DNA of 64,000 bases from Sphingomonadales bacterium (GCA_004173185.1 SEFZ01000023.1:1-64000), one strand, 5' to 3'; numbered from the stretch's first letter, positions 51,755 to 60,575 are shown. Notes: generated by a model not told the origin, from the letters alone. Made by a program: numbers and translations.

Positions 51755-52768
51755 ATGCATGAACTTGCTCTTCCGCTGCTGATCGGCCTGATCGTAATCG
51801 CGCTCGCGTTCGACTTTCTCAACGGGCTGCACGATGCGGCCAATTCGATTGCCACCGTGGTCGCGACGCGGCTGCTGAAACCGGTCCACGCGGTGGCCTT
51901 TGCCGCGTTCTTCAACTTCGCCGCTTACTTCCTGACGATCGCGATCCCGGAACTGCACAAGGTCGCGGAGACGATCGGCAAGGGGCTGATCGACAAGGAT
52001 CTGGTGACGCCGGCCGTGGTGTTTGGTGCGCTGATCGGGGCGATGTTCTGGAATGTCGTGACGTGGATCAAGGGCATCCCTTCGTCGAGCAGCCATGCGC
52101 TGGTCGGCGGGATGATCGGCGCGGGTGTGGCGCATGCCGGGTTTACCGGCGTCCAGTGGAGCGGGCTGAACAAGACTTTGATCGCGATCGTGCTGTCGCC
52201 GACGCTCGGCATGATCCTGGCGATGGGGATCATGCTGATCTCGAGCTGGGCGCTGAAGGGCGCGAGCGCGCGCGGGGCGGAGAAAAGCTTTCGCGTGCTG
52301 CACCTTATCTCGTCGGCCGCATATTCGCTCAGCCACGGGCTGAACGATGCGCAGAAGACGATGGGGATCATCACGGTTCTGCTCTATTCGACCGGCTATC
52401 TGCACGGCGATTTCGAAGTGCCGCACTGGGTGGCGATCAGCTGTTATATCGCCATCGCGGCGGGCACGCTGAGCGGCGGCTGGAAGATCATCGAGACGAT
52501 GGGATCGCGGATCACCAAGCTCTCACAGCATCAGGGGTTCAGCGCGTCGCTGGGTGGATCGATCATGGTGTTCACCGCATCTTTGCTCGGCATCCCGGTA
52601 TCGACCACGCACACGATCACCGGCTGCATCATCGGCGCGGGCACGGCGCGGCGAGCATCGGCGGTGCGCTGGGGCGTGGCGGGCAATGTGATGGTCGCCT
52701 GGGTCATCACGATCCCGGCCTCGGCAGCAGTGGGTGCATTGTTCTACATGCTGACGAAATTGTTCTGA
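51755..52768 (+). CDS. pit: low-affinity inorganic phosphate transporter
   Basis: A 337-aa PiT-family transporter, importing phosphate with protons or metal-phosphate complexes. Both signature repeats are present: DFLNGLHDAANSIATVVATR near the N-terminus and SLSHGLNDAQKTMGI in the second half, plus SSSSHALVGG and STTHTITGCIIGAG. About ten membrane helices. It is co-transcribed with the upstream DUF47 partner, which in this family modulates phosphate transport. Confidence 0.95.
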   Translation: MHELALPLLIGLIVIALAFDFLNGLHDAANSIATVVATRLLKPVHAVAFAAFFNFAAYFLTIAIPELHKVAETIGKGLIDKDLVTPAVVFGALIGAMFWNVVTWIKGIPSSSSHALVGGMIGAGVAHAGFTGVQWSGLNKTLIAIVLSPTLGMILAMGIMLISSWALKGASARGAEKSFRVLHLISSAAYSLSHGLNDAQKTMGIITVLLYSTGYLHGDFEVPHWVAISCYIAIAAGTLSGGWKIIETMGSRITKLSQHQGFSASLGGSIMVFTASLLGIPVSTTHTITGCIIGAGTARRASAVRWGVAGNVMVAWVITIPASAAVGALFYMLTKLF

Positions 52769-52780
52769 GCTCGGCCCCGC

Positions 52781-53005
52781 ATGGCGCTCCCCGATCCCGA
52801 CACGCCGGCCAAGCTGTTTCGATCGCGCGCAGCGTGGCGCGAGGAAATGCATCTCTACCCGATGGAAGAGATTGGCTGGGGCACACTTACCAAGATGGTG
52901 CGACTGGCGCTCAGCGACCCTGACGAGGCTTTATGGGCCTATTCGATCGAGGTGGCGGGGCAGAGCTTTGCCGGGGAAGCGATCCGCAGGCTCTCCCGCG
53001 TATGA
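52781..53005 (+). CDS. small hypothetical protein
   Basis: A 74-aa soluble protein (MALPDPDTPAKLFRSRAAWREEMHLYP...) that I do not recognise. It starts 12 nt after pit on the same strand and ends just before the nusG-side terminator, so it is probably the last gene of the NUDIX-DUF47-pit operon. Codon use is ordinary. No ribosome binding site is obvious. Confidence 0.5.
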   Translation: MALPDPDTPAKLFRSRAAWREEMHLYPMEEIGWGTLTKMVRLALSDPDEALWAYSIEVAGQSFAGEAIRRLSRV

Positions 53006-53015
53006 TGGAACATAG

Positions 53016-53049
53016 CAAAAAGGCCGGAGCTTTCGCCCCGGCCTTTTTT
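53016..53049 (-). terminator. terminator between the pit operon and nusG
   Basis: AAAAAGGCCGGaGC-TTTC-GCcCCGGCCTTTTTT: 8 paired bases with one mismatch and A/T runs on both sides. It serves both convergent operons and closely resembles the rplA terminator. Confidence 0.88.
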
Positions 53050-53075
53050 GTTTAGATGGTTGGAAGTCGCTAGCG

Positions 53076-53612
53076 TTACTTGATCCGCTCGACGTCTTCG
53101 AAGCCAAGCTCCAGCGGCGTGGCGCGGCCGAAGATCGAGATCGAGACCTTTACGCGGCTCTTGTCGAAATCCAGCTCTTCCACGACGCCCGAGAAGGTCG
53201 CGAAGTTGCCGCTGGTGACCTTGACCGTATCGCCAATGTCGTAATCGACGCTGACGCGTGCCTTGGGCGCTGTGGCGGCTTCTTCCTTGGTGTTGAGAAT
53301 GCGCGCGGCTTCGGCTTCGCTGATCGCCTGGGGCTTGCCCATGCTGCCGAGGAAGCCGGTTACCTTCGGCGTGTTCTTCACAAGGTGATAGACGTCGTCG
53401 TTCATGTCGAGCTTCGCCAGCACATAGCCGGGGAAGAACTTGCGCTCGGACTGAATCTTCTTGCCGCGGCGAACCTCGGTGACGGTCTCGGTTGGCACTT
53501 CGACCGATTCGACGAACGGCGTGAGCCCCATACGATTGGCGTCCGACAGGATCTGGTCGCGGACCTTGCCCTCAAAGCCTGAATAAGCGTGGATGATGTA
53601 CCAGCGCGACAT
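53076..53612 (-). CDS. nusG: transcription antitermination factor NusG
   Basis: A 178-aa elongation factor linking RNA polymerase to Rho and ribosomes. N-terminal NGN domain (WYIIHAYSGFEGKVRDQI, KFFPGYVLAKLDMND, TGFLG) and C-terminal KOW domain (DYDIGDTVKVTSGNFATFSGVVEELD). ATG at 53612 follows AAGGAA. It is the last gene of a secE-nusG pair and is not followed by rplK as usual. Confidence 0.97.
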   Translation of the reverse strand: MSRWYIIHAYSGFEGKVRDQILSDANRMGLTPFVESVEVPTETVTEVRRGKKIQSERKFFPGYVLAKLDMNDDVYHLVKNTPKVTGFLGSMGKPQAISEAEAARILNTKEEAATAPKARVSVDYDIGDTVKVTSGNFATFSGVVEELDFDKSRVKVSISIFGRATPLELGFEDVERIK

Positions 53613-53630
53613 GTGGTTTCCTTGGAGCAA

Positions 53631-53828
53631 TTACTGAGCGAGGCTGAGCAGGAAGCGGACGAGCACGTCGAAGAACGTATCCACACCCATGAAGAACAGG
53701 CCAAGCAGCGTGGTCATGATGATCACCATCACGCCGGTCATGACCGTCTCGCGGCGCGACGGCCACACGATCTTCTTGCGCTCGGTCTGGACCTGCTTGA
53801 CGAACTCGATGGGACTGGTCTTCGCCAC
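53631..53828 (-). CDS. secE: preprotein translocase subunit SecE
   Basis: A 65-aa single-span SecE of the short bacterial type: SPIEFVKQVQTERKKIVWPSRRETVMTGVMVIIM contains the conserved amphipathic helix with WPSRRET. It clamps SecY in the Sec translocon. GTG at 53828 gives the family length; the ORF-track extension to 53966 has no support. Overlap with nusG is avoided by an 18-nt spacer. Confidence 0.93.
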   Translation of the reverse strand: MAKTSPIEFVKQVQTERKKIVWPSRRETVMTGVMVIIMTTLLGLFFMGVDTFFDVLVRFLLSLAQ

Positions 53829-54061
53829 TGATGGCCTCGCTTCCAAAATATCTGGTCCGCTGCGGGGCATGGGTCCGCTGCCGCTTCCTTCGAGGAGGAA
53901 CCGGCAAATACCCATTACGCTATCGGATTGGGCCGAATATCTAGCGATGCTTTCGCGTGCGCGCAAGCCGCGTCGTGGAGGGCGTGTCGAGGCCTGTCAG
54001 AAGGGGCGGCGCAGTTTTGCGCTGCATTGCACAACAAGGGTGCGGAAATGCGTGGGTGCAG
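53829..54061. other. intergenic region upstream of secE
   Basis: The gap should hold the secE-nusG promoter on the minus strand. I see no gene; in many relatives a tRNA-Trp and tufA lie here, but neither is present in this window. Confidence 0.4.
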
Positions 54062-54101
54062 TGCAAAATAAAAGGGCGCCCCGACCTTGGTCAGAGCGCC
54101 C
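54062..54101 (-). terminator. terminator of the 76-aa gene
   Basis: Read on the minus strand: GGGCGC arm, an inner GACC-AA-GGTC hairpin, GCGCCC arm, then TTTTATTTTG. It follows the small secreted protein gene at 54130. Confidence 0.7.
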
Positions 54102-54129
54102 AGTTATTGGCTAAGCTGCCGAGAGCCAA

Positions 54130-54360
54130 CTAGGGGCTGTCGGAGAAAACGTCGATCACGCCGGTCACTTCGGCCACGGCGACAGCGCCGACCAGGCCGA
54201 GAACGATGAACAGCGGGTTGATCGGGCCAGCCTGCTTGTTGGCCTTCTTCGTAACCGTCGCAGTGCGCAGGCTGAGGGCCGAAGCCGTACCAGCCTGAGC
54301 GGCAGTGGCCGAAACGACCAGTGCCGATGCAGCGGCGATCGCTGCAAATTTCTTGAACAC
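54130..54360 (-). CDS. small exported membrane protein, unknown
   Basis: A 76-aa protein starting at GTG with a clear signal peptide (AAIAAASALVVSATAAQA), a short basic stretch (ATVTKKANKQ) and one C-terminal hydrophobic segment (PLFIVLGLVGAVAVAEV). GGGAGG lies 9 nt before the start and a terminator follows, so it is a single-gene unit, probably well expressed. The architecture recurs in sphingomonads as far as I recall, but no function is known. Confidence 0.65.
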   Translation of the reverse strand: MFKKFAAIAAASALVVSATAAQAGTASALSLRTATVTKKANKQAGPINPLFIVLGLVGAVAVAEVTGVIDVFSDSP

Positions 54361-54460
54361 GATAAACCTCCCTATCGATAGTAGCGCATGTCGGAAGACA
54401 AGCGCTCGTAGAATTGTTAACAGAATTTGTCTGTCACTTCAACCCGCTACTGCAACATCG

Positions 54461-55033
54461 TTAAAGCAACGCTACCGCAGCAAAACCGCCGGCCAGCAAG
54501 ATCAGGAATCCCCATGCGAATAGGTTCAGCCGTTTTTCGATAAAGGCCTGAACGGGTTCACCGAAACGCTTGAGCAAGGCCGCGATCAGGAAGAAGCGCG
54601 CCCCCCGGGTAATGGTCGCCAGAAGTACGAACCAGAAGAAGGGAAAATGCGAAAGCCCGCTGGCGATCGTTACCAATTTGAACGGAATCGGGGTGAGCCC
54701 CTTAACCAGAATCAGCGCGGTGCCGTATTTGTTATAGGCGGCGGTAAAGTCCGCAAATGCGTTATGCCGGAAGAATTCGAGAATCTGCTGCGCCACATCG
54801 GTAAGGAAATAGCCGATCGCATAGCCAAACATGCCGCCGAACACCGACGCCACGGTGCAGATCGCCGCGATGCGATACGCCTGATCCCGCTTGGCCAGGA
54901 TCATCGGCACCATCATCACATCGGGGGGGACGGGAAAGAAACTGCTCTCGGCGAAGGCTACTACGGCAAGGGAACGATTCGCGTGGCGATGGTGCGCCAT
55001 GCGCAATACCCAGTCATACATTGCGCGAAACAT
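54461..55033 (-). CDS. YqaA family membrane protein (DedA superfamily)
   Basis: A 190-aa polytopic membrane protein. MFRAMYDWVLRMAHHRHANRSL, FAESSFFPVPPDVMMVPMIL and KGLTPIPFKLVTIASGL match the YqaA branch of the DedA/SNARE-associated superfamily, thought to act in lipid flipping or membrane homeostasis. ATG at 55033 is chosen on family length; an ATG at 55048 is possible and the ORF-track start at 55153 is not supported. A second DedA-type gene lies just upstream. Confidence 0.85.
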   Translation of the reverse strand: MFRAMYDWVLRMAHHRHANRSLAVVAFAESSFFPVPPDVMMVPMILAKRDQAYRIAAICTVASVFGGMFGYAIGYFLTDVAQQILEFFRHNAFADFTAAYNKYGTALILVKGLTPIPFKLVTIASGLSHFPFFWFVLLATITRGARFFLIAALLKRFGEPVQAFIEKRLNLFAWGFLILLAGGFAAVALL

Positions 55034-55261
55034 GCTGGCCGGGTCCATTCTACAGAAGATTGCAGGCCATCGTGGATGACATTCGAACTTCCGTTTGGGA
55101 AGAGGCGGATGACATTGCCGGGCACCTGCTGAGTTTGAGGCTGGTCGGTGCACTGCCCTTTGCCGGGCACGATGTCGAGCGTTGAAGTGCCGGAATGCGG
55201 CAAGCTGCGCGTGGATAAGGCGCGTCTTTGCGGCTCGATTTCGGTGGCTGGGATCAAGCTT

Positions 55262-55843
55262 TCAGGCGTGCTCGTCTACGATATGAATCTTGACCGAGCG
55301 TCGAACCAGAAGCGCCGCGGCGACCGTTACGAGGATCAGCGCTCCGATCGCGAGCGCGACATGCTCGATCCGATGGAGCTGTCCAAAGGCGCGTTCGACG
55401 GTGTGGCCGAAGCCATAGCCCAGGCCGGTAATTGCGATGCTCCATACGATCGCGGCGGCTCCGTTCAGCAGGACGAAGCGGCTGGCGGGAATGGTCGTAG
55501 TGCCGATCGCAATGGGGCTGATGGTTCTGAGGCCATACAGGAACCGGAAGGCGAAGACGAATGCGACCGGATGCCGTTCGAGCATCGCGAGGACCCGCGC
55601 GAAAGCGGGCCGTTCCGTAATTCGGCGAATTCGCGGGTGCGCACCAAAGCGCCGTCCGAGAAAGAAGAAGATTTCGTCGGCGATGAACGAGCCGAGCGCC
55701 GCCGCGGCGATCACCCCGCCAAGCGGGAGAAGCTCCTGATGCGCGAGCAAGCCGCCGGTGAGGACGACGGCCTCTCCTTCAATCGCCGCGCCGACACCGA
55801 TTGCGAGCAATCCGAAGCGAGCGATCAGAGCTTCCAATATCAT
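55262..55843 (-). CDS. DedA family membrane protein
   Basis: A 193-aa membrane protein of the DedA family: FGLLAIGVGAAIEGEAVVLTGGLLAHQ, GSFIADEIFFFLGRRFG and the arginine motif FAFRFLYGLRTISPIAIGTTTIPASRF. Members are involved in envelope integrity, undecaprenyl-phosphate recycling or drug sensitivity. ATG at 55843 is used; a GTG 6 nt upstream is equally possible. It lies about 230 nt upstream of the YqaA gene in the same direction. Confidence 0.88.
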   Translation of the reverse strand: MILEALIARFGLLAIGVGAAIEGEAVVLTGGLLAHQELLPLGGVIAAAALGSFIADEIFFFLGRRFGAHPRIRRITERPAFARVLAMLERHPVAFVFAFRFLYGLRTISPIAIGTTTIPASRFVLLNGAAAIVWSIAITGLGYGFGHTVERAFGQLHRIEHVALAIGALILVTVAAALLVRRSVKIHIVDEHA

Positions 55844-55912
55844 CGTCACACCCAGCCAAGTTTGGAGAAACGACAGGCGCTCGGACGCCTTGCTCTCCGC
55901 CGTCGGCCACTA

Positions 55913-56470
55913 TCAGCGCGTTAGCACGGAATAGACCATCCCCATCTTTCCGTCTTTCATCTGCCCATCGGCCAGATCGGCGGGGCAATCGCCGACGCGC
56001 TTGGCGACGATCTTCTGGTCATCGCCCTCAACGCTCAGATCGAGCACTTCGTCGAGCGTGTAGCCCGTCGCCACGTCGCCGGTGAGCGTGCCCTTGGTCG
56101 TCACCGGCTTCATGCCGGGCACGCCGCAGACGGTGACATAGCTATAGCCGGTCGCCGTCTTGGTGAAGGTGCGCGAGGTGCAATCGCCGCCATTGCCGAT
56201 CTGCCGGAAGGCCGAATAGCTCGCTTCGGACTTTTCGCCGACGCACAATCTGTCGGTCGACAGTTCGTCGCCATTGGCTGCCGTATCGGTGAAGGTCCAA
56301 AGCCCTGCCTGACGCTTCGGTGCCGCGATGTTGGGTGCGGCCTGGCTGCTGGTTGCGCCCGCAATCGCTTCGGCGGTGTCACTGCTGGGGACGACCATGT
56401 CGTTGGTGGTCGGCGCGGTGGAGCAGGCGGTTGTCGCCAGCAGGGCTGCGGTGATGAAGGAAATACGCAT
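55913..56470 (-). CDS. DUF3617-like lipoprotein
   Basis: A 185-aa lipoprotein with signal RISFITAALLATTAC and the acylated Cys followed by STAP. The mature part has the DUF3617 layout: KRQAGLWTFTDTAANGD..., a cysteine pair (RLCVGEK, GDCTSRTF) and a C-terminal strand series. Function unknown. ATG at 56470 replaces the ORF-track start, which lies within the neighbouring gene. It follows the F5/8-like gene by 20 nt, so the two form an operon. Confidence 0.75.
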   Translation of the reverse strand: MRISFITAALLATTACSTAPTTNDMVVPSSDTAEAIAGATSSQAAPNIAAPKRQAGLWTFTDTAANGDELSTDRLCVGEKSEASYSAFRQIGNGGDCTSRTFTKTATGYSYVTVCGVPGMKPVTTKGTLTGDVATGYTLDEVLDLSVEGDDQKIVAKRVGDCPADLADGQMKDGKMGMVYSVLTR

Positions 56471-56490
56471 CGTCTTTCTCCTGCAAGCGC

Positions 56491-57360
56491 TCAGCAGCCG
56501 CCGGGATTGTTGCTGGTTTTCTCGGCGGAATAATAGTCGGCAAAGGCGTCCCGCGCCGACGGGACATTTCCGCGCACGAGCCCGCGGAAGCCGCCGCGAC
56601 CATCCTGTTCGACCTGGAAAAAGCCGGTCCGGTACGTCTTGTCGCCCGATGAATCGGTTTCGATGATGTTGAGCTTCATCACCCGACCTATGACGGTGCC
56701 GGACACCTCGCCCTGCTGATAGGCGTAGCACCCGGTGACTTTGTCGCCCTCTTGCGAGATGTGCATGAAGCCCAGCCCGCTGCGCCCTTCATACGACCCG
56801 CTGAAATCAGGCATGTCTTCGCTCTGCGAGGTTACGCGGCCATACCCATGAAAGCCGGTCAGCGCAGTGTATTCCGCCCCATAATTGCCGGTGAGGGTCA
56901 GCCGCACCCAGCGTCCGGTGGGGCGATCCTCGGGCTTGAAGGCGAAGGACTGGCCGTTTGCGTTCATCCGCAGCGTGCCGGACAGCACTTGCTCGAACCC
57001 CGAACTGGCGGAAGTATTGGAGAGTTCGACGGTGAAGCCCTTGGGCGACTTGCGATCGATGCCGCCGGTATCGAATGCGATACGGCTGAGTTCGGTCTCT
57101 TCCGCCAGCTCGATCACGAACACCGCCCGATTGCCTTGGGCGGTCCAGTCCGTCGCGGGGGATTCGTCCATCAGGTTCAGCGCGCTGGACGACATTTGGG
57201 AGATCGATTCGCCCTCCGGATATTCGACCATGTCCGCGCCTGCGCGATAGCTGAACAAGTCCGTCCCCGCGGTCTGCGCATTTGCCTGTGCGGCGATCAG
57301 CATGGCCGCGCCGATCAAAGGGAATGTTGCGGCGAACCGGGCCTTACGAAGCGAGATCAT
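56491..57360 (-). CDS. secreted protein with F5/8 type C-like domain
   Basis: A 289-aa exported protein: signal peptide AAMLIAAQANAQ, then about 150 residues resembling a discoidin / F5/8 type C sandwich (ALNLMDESPATDWTAQGNRAVFVIELAEETELSRIAFDTG; GRWVRLTLTGNYG). This is followed by a beta-rich domain with two Cys (FSGSYEGRSGLGFMHISQEGDKVTGCYAYQQGEVSGTV). Such domains bind glycans or lipids. It is divergent from the Ser/Thr kinase gene by about 150 nt, so a functional link is possible. Confidence 0.65.
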   Translation of the reverse strand: MISLRKARFAATFPLIGAAMLIAAQANAQTAGTDLFSYRAGADMVEYPEGESISQMSSSALNLMDESPATDWTAQGNRAVFVIELAEETELSRIAFDTGGIDRKSPKGFTVELSNTSASSGFEQVLSGTLRMNANGQSFAFKPEDRPTGRWVRLTLTGNYGAEYTALTGFHGYGRVTSQSEDMPDFSGSYEGRSGLGFMHISQEGDKVTGCYAYQQGEVSGTVIGRVMKLNIIETDSSGDKTYRTGFFQVEQDGRGGFRGLVRGNVPSARDAFADYYSAEKTSNNPGGC

Positions 57361-57511
57361 CGAGTTTCTCCCATCCTGAAATTCACGGATGGCAAGACGA
57401 TGAAAGCCGGCGAAAGCGGACAGGCTGCGCGAAAGATTTTTCCTAACGACGTTTTCGGTGGACTTCGCCTATCCCTGCCATAGCGTGCAGATGATCAGGG
57501 GGATCGGCGAT

Positions 57512-59956
57512 ATGCACGGTGTCAGCGCGAAGGACTGGGGTGCGATCCAGTCGTTGTTCGAAGAACTGGTCGATCTGCCAGCCGAGGAGCAGGGGCGCAG
57601 GCTCGATCGTTCCACCCAGCCTGCGGAGATTGTGAGCCAGACCACGGCGCTTCTCGCCGCCGCCCGCGCCGACGGTATTCTCGATATGGCGACGCCGTCG
57701 ATCGACGTGCCGAGCAGCCCGAGCGGGTACCGATCGCTGGCCGAGGGGCAAATCGTCGGCGGTTTCACTATCGATCGGCTGATCGGCCGTGGCGGCATGG
57801 GCGAGGTGTATCTCGCCCACCGTACGACACAGGATTTCGAGCAGCGCGTCGCGCTCAAGATGCTCCGCACCGAAGCGAGCGACCGGGGCGACATGTTCGC
57901 GCGCGAACGCCGCTTGCTCGCCCGGCTCGAACATCCCGGCATTGCCCGGCTGATCGACGCGGGAATCGCTGAAGACGGGCGCCCGTTCATGGCGATGGAA
58001 TATGTCGATGGTCCGGCGATCGACGTCTGGTGCCGCAGCCAAAAGGCCGACCTCGACACGCGCCTCAACCTGTTTCGCGACGTTTGCGAAGCAGTGGCCT
58101 ATGCCCATGGCCATCTCGTCATCCACCGCGACATCAAGCCTTCGAACATCGTGATCGAAGCGGGCGGGAAACCGCGCCTGCTTGATTTCGGCATCGCCAA
58201 ACTGCTCGACGACACGGCCGCAGTGCCGATCGTCACGCAGGCGATGCTGACACCCGATTATGCCGCGCCCGAACAGCTGGATGGCGACGAGGCCTCGGTC
58301 GCGACCGACGTCTATGGTCTTGGCATATTGCTTTACGAACTGGTGACCGGCGCCGGGCCGTGGCACCGCGAAGGCGCATCGGTGCCGGCCATCATCCGCC
58401 GGGTGCTGTATGAGGATCCTGCGCTGCCCAGCCGCGCGGCCGCTAGCGAAGACGCCCCAATCCCCGCTGCGCGGATCAAGGGCGATCTCGACGCGATCAT
58501 CCTGAAGGCGATGCGGCGCGCTCCGGGGGATCGCTATCGCAGCGCCACCGAATTGGCCGAGGATGTGGCGCGGCACCAGGCGCTCAAGCCCGTCCGCGCC
58601 CGCGAAGGATCGACCCGTTATGCGTTGGGCCGGTTCGTGCGGCGCTATCGCTGGGCCGTGGGCGCGAGCGTTGCGGCGCTCGCGGCATTGCTGATCGGCG
58701 CGGCCGGCATCGCCTGGCAGGCACGCCAGACCGCGATCGAACGCGACCTGGCGCTGGCGGAAGCACGACGCAGCGAAGCGATCCATCGGATGCTGACCGT
58801 GATGTTCCGCGACACTGCCGATAGCGATGAGGGCGAGGACGCGACGGTCAAACAGATGCTGGATCAAACTTCCGGCCGGCTGGTCGAATCGCTCGATACC
58901 AGTACCAAATCCGCCGAACTGATCCGCACCCTGATCGATCTCTACGCCAATCTGGAAGATATGGCGGGCGCGGATTCGCTGGCCACGCGCGCGCTCGCCC
59001 GGGGCATCGGCAAGGATGATCCGGTCGCCACCGCGCAATTGCAGATCCGCGCTGCCGGCACCGCCGCGATCGTTGGCAAGGCCGATCGGATCGCGCCGTT
59101 GCTCGACGCCGCCGAGCCGGTGTTTCGCCGCGATCCCGATCGCTTTGCGCTTGAACTGATCGATGTCGATCATGGCCGCGCGCAACTGCTGCACCGTACC
59201 GGCAAGCTTGACGAATCGATTGCTGCGCTGACCGAGTTGCTGCCGCGCGCCGATCGCATTCTGGTCGAGAACCATCGCGATCTGCTGACCATCTACAACA
59301 ATCTGCTGGTCTATATGATCGAAGCGAACAAGCTCGATGCAATGCCGGCGGTCTTAACCCGGGTCGATGCCGTGCTGAAACGCACCGGCCAGCAGGATTC
59401 CCAATTGGGCCTGAGCATCGCCCAGCTGAAAGGGCTGCGCCAGCTCAAGCTGAACCAGCCCGCCGCCGCCGCCGCGGTCTTCGCCGATATCGTCGCCAAG
59501 CGGCGGAGTTTTGGCCGCTCGGCGAGCCTGGCCGTCGATTTGATGCAACTCGGGCGTGCCCAGCTCGTGCTCGGCAAATATGCCGAGGCGGCCCGTACGC
59601 TCGCCGAATCCGAGGAGATCGCGATCGAGAAGCTGAGCCCGGCTGCGCCACCCACATTGGTGATCAGCGCCACATTGGCCGAGGCGCAGGCGGAAGCGGG
59701 CGATACCGCCGCCGCCAGCCATACGCTCGACCGGATCGAGCCGCTGGTGAAGGGAATGCCGGGACCCTTCCTGCCGATCGTGCTGCGCGCCCGCACGATT
59801 ATCCTGCTCAAACAGGGCAAGAAGGCCGAAGCGCTTGCCATATTCGACCAGGCCGAGCGATTGTTCCATGCGCTCGGCCCGGCGGGCGCGACCTATATCA
59901 AAGGACTGCCTGCACTACGCGCGCGTCTGACCAAGCTCCAGGACGCGAAAGGCTAA
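57512..59956 (+). CDS. transmembrane Ser/Thr protein kinase with C-terminal TPR-like domain
   Basis: An 814-aa kinase of the bacterial PknB type. Gly-loop IGRGGMGEVYLA, Lys116 (VALKMLRTE), catalytic Asp207 in HRDIKPSN, and DFGIAKLLDD are all intact, so it should be active. One membrane helix (about residues 380-402) leads to a roughly 400-residue helical TPR-like extracytoplasmic or sensory part. Starts at 57458 and 57491 are alternatives; 57512 follows GGGGG at 9 nt. The end overlaps the convergent sigma-factor gene by 4 nt. Confidence 0.9.
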   Translation: MHGVSAKDWGAIQSLFEELVDLPAEEQGRRLDRSTQPAEIVSQTTALLAAARADGILDMATPSIDVPSSPSGYRSLAEGQIVGGFTIDRLIGRGGMGEVYLAHRTTQDFEQRVALKMLRTEASDRGDMFARERRLLARLEHPGIARLIDAGIAEDGRPFMAMEYVDGPAIDVWCRSQKADLDTRLNLFRDVCEAVAYAHGHLVIHRDIKPSNIVIEAGGKPRLLDFGIAKLLDDTAAVPIVTQAMLTPDYAAPEQLDGDEASVATDVYGLGILLYELVTGAGPWHREGASVPAIIRRVLYEDPALPSRAAASEDAPIPAARIKGDLDAIILKAMRRAPGDRYRSATELAEDVARHQALKPVRAREGSTRYALGRFVRRYRWAVGASVAALAALLIGAAGIAWQARQTAIERDLALAEARRSEAIHRMLTVMFRDTADSDEGEDATVKQMLDQTSGRLVESLDTSTKSAELIRTLIDLYANLEDMAGADSLATRALARGIGKDDPVATAQLQIRAAGTAAIVGKADRIAPLLDAAEPVFRRDPDRFALELIDVDHGRAQLLHRTGKLDESIAALTELLPRADRILVENHRDLLTIYNNLLVYMIEANKLDAMPAVLTRVDAVLKRTGQQDSQLGLSIAQLKGLRQLKLNQPAAAAAVFADIVAKRRSFGRSASLAVDLMQLGRAQLVLGKYAEAARTLAESEEIAIEKLSPAAPPTLVISATLAEAQAEAGDTAAASHTLDRIEPLVKGMPGPFLPIVLRARTIILLKQGKKAEALAIFDQAERLFHALGPAGATYIKGLPALRARLTKLQDAKG

Positions 59957-60489
59957 GTCGCTGCCATCTCGTGATGGATCCACGCCCGCGCCTGAACCCA
60001 CCAGCGCCGCACCGTACGATCGCTGACGCCGAGGACGGCGGCGGTTTCGCGCTCGTCCATACCCGCGAAGAAGCGGCAATCGACGACTTGCGCGAGATTG
60101 GCATCGAACTGGGAGAGCTGCTTGAGCGCGTCCCCGAGCCGGACCACCTCGGCATCCTCTGGCGGAGCGGCGGCCAGCGAATCGAGGCTCTGGGTAAAGC
60201 TGTAGGTTGGCGCATTGCGTTTCGATGCCAGCCGCGCCCGCGCCGCATCGATCAGGATATGGCGGATCGCAGTGGCGGCGCAGCCGAGGAATTGCGACTG
60301 GCTTTCCCAGCCTTCACGCGAGCGCAGCTTCATATAGGCTTCATTGATCAATGCGGTGGGCTGCAATGTGTGCGGCGATCCGGCGCGGTAATGTTCGCGC
60401 CGCGCGATCATGCGCAGCTCGCTGTAGAGACCTTCGATCAGTTCGTCGGCGATCGCGGATTTGCTGTCCGCGTCGGTGATCTTGTCCAT
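59953..60489 (-). CDS. ECF sigma factor (TIGR02999-like group)
   Basis: A 178-aa extracytoplasmic-function sigma factor: region 2 includes LIEGLYSELRMIARREHYRAGSPHTLQPTALINEAYMKL, and region 4 VVDCRFFAGMDERETAAVLGVSDRTVRRWW. The HTLQPTALINEAY motif marks the TIGR02999 group, several of whose members are encoded beside Ser/Thr kinases rather than anti-sigma factors. No anti-sigma factor is present here; the kinase gene is tail-to-tail. It lies downstream of the large secreted-protein gene with a hairpin between. Confidence 0.9.
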   Translation of the reverse strand: MDKITDADSKSAIADELIEGLYSELRMIARREHYRAGSPHTLQPTALINEAYMKLRSREGWESQSQFLGCAATAIRHILIDAARARLASKRNAPTYSFTQSLDSLAAAPPEDAEVVRLGDALKQLSQFDANLAQVVDCRFFAGMDERETAAVLGVSDRTVRRWWVQARAWIHHEMAAT

Positions 60490-60501
60490 ACTTACGCGAT
60501 G

Positions 60502-60541
60502 CCCACGCTACGACCTGCATTTCATGCGGCGGTAGCGTGGG
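60502..60541. other. extended hairpin upstream of the ECF sigma gene
   Basis: Perfect 10-bp arms CCCACGCTAC / GTAGCGTGGG enclose a second stem GCAT-TTC-ATGC. It lies 13 nt before the sigma start codon, in the 86-nt gap after the large gene. There is no T run, so it looks more like a leader structure or protein site than a terminator. Confidence 0.6.
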
Positions 60542-60575
60542 GATAGCAAGTGCTCAGGGTTAACCGGAGCGCTGG

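Noticed and set aside
55148-55924. 258-aa plus-strand ORF opposite the DedA gene
   Set aside because: Highly charged antisense shadow; the DedA frame carries all family motifs.
57443-59275. 610-aa minus-strand ORF opposite the Ser/Thr kinase
   Set aside because: The kinase frame has intact catalytic motifs; the antisense frame is a codon-bias shadow.
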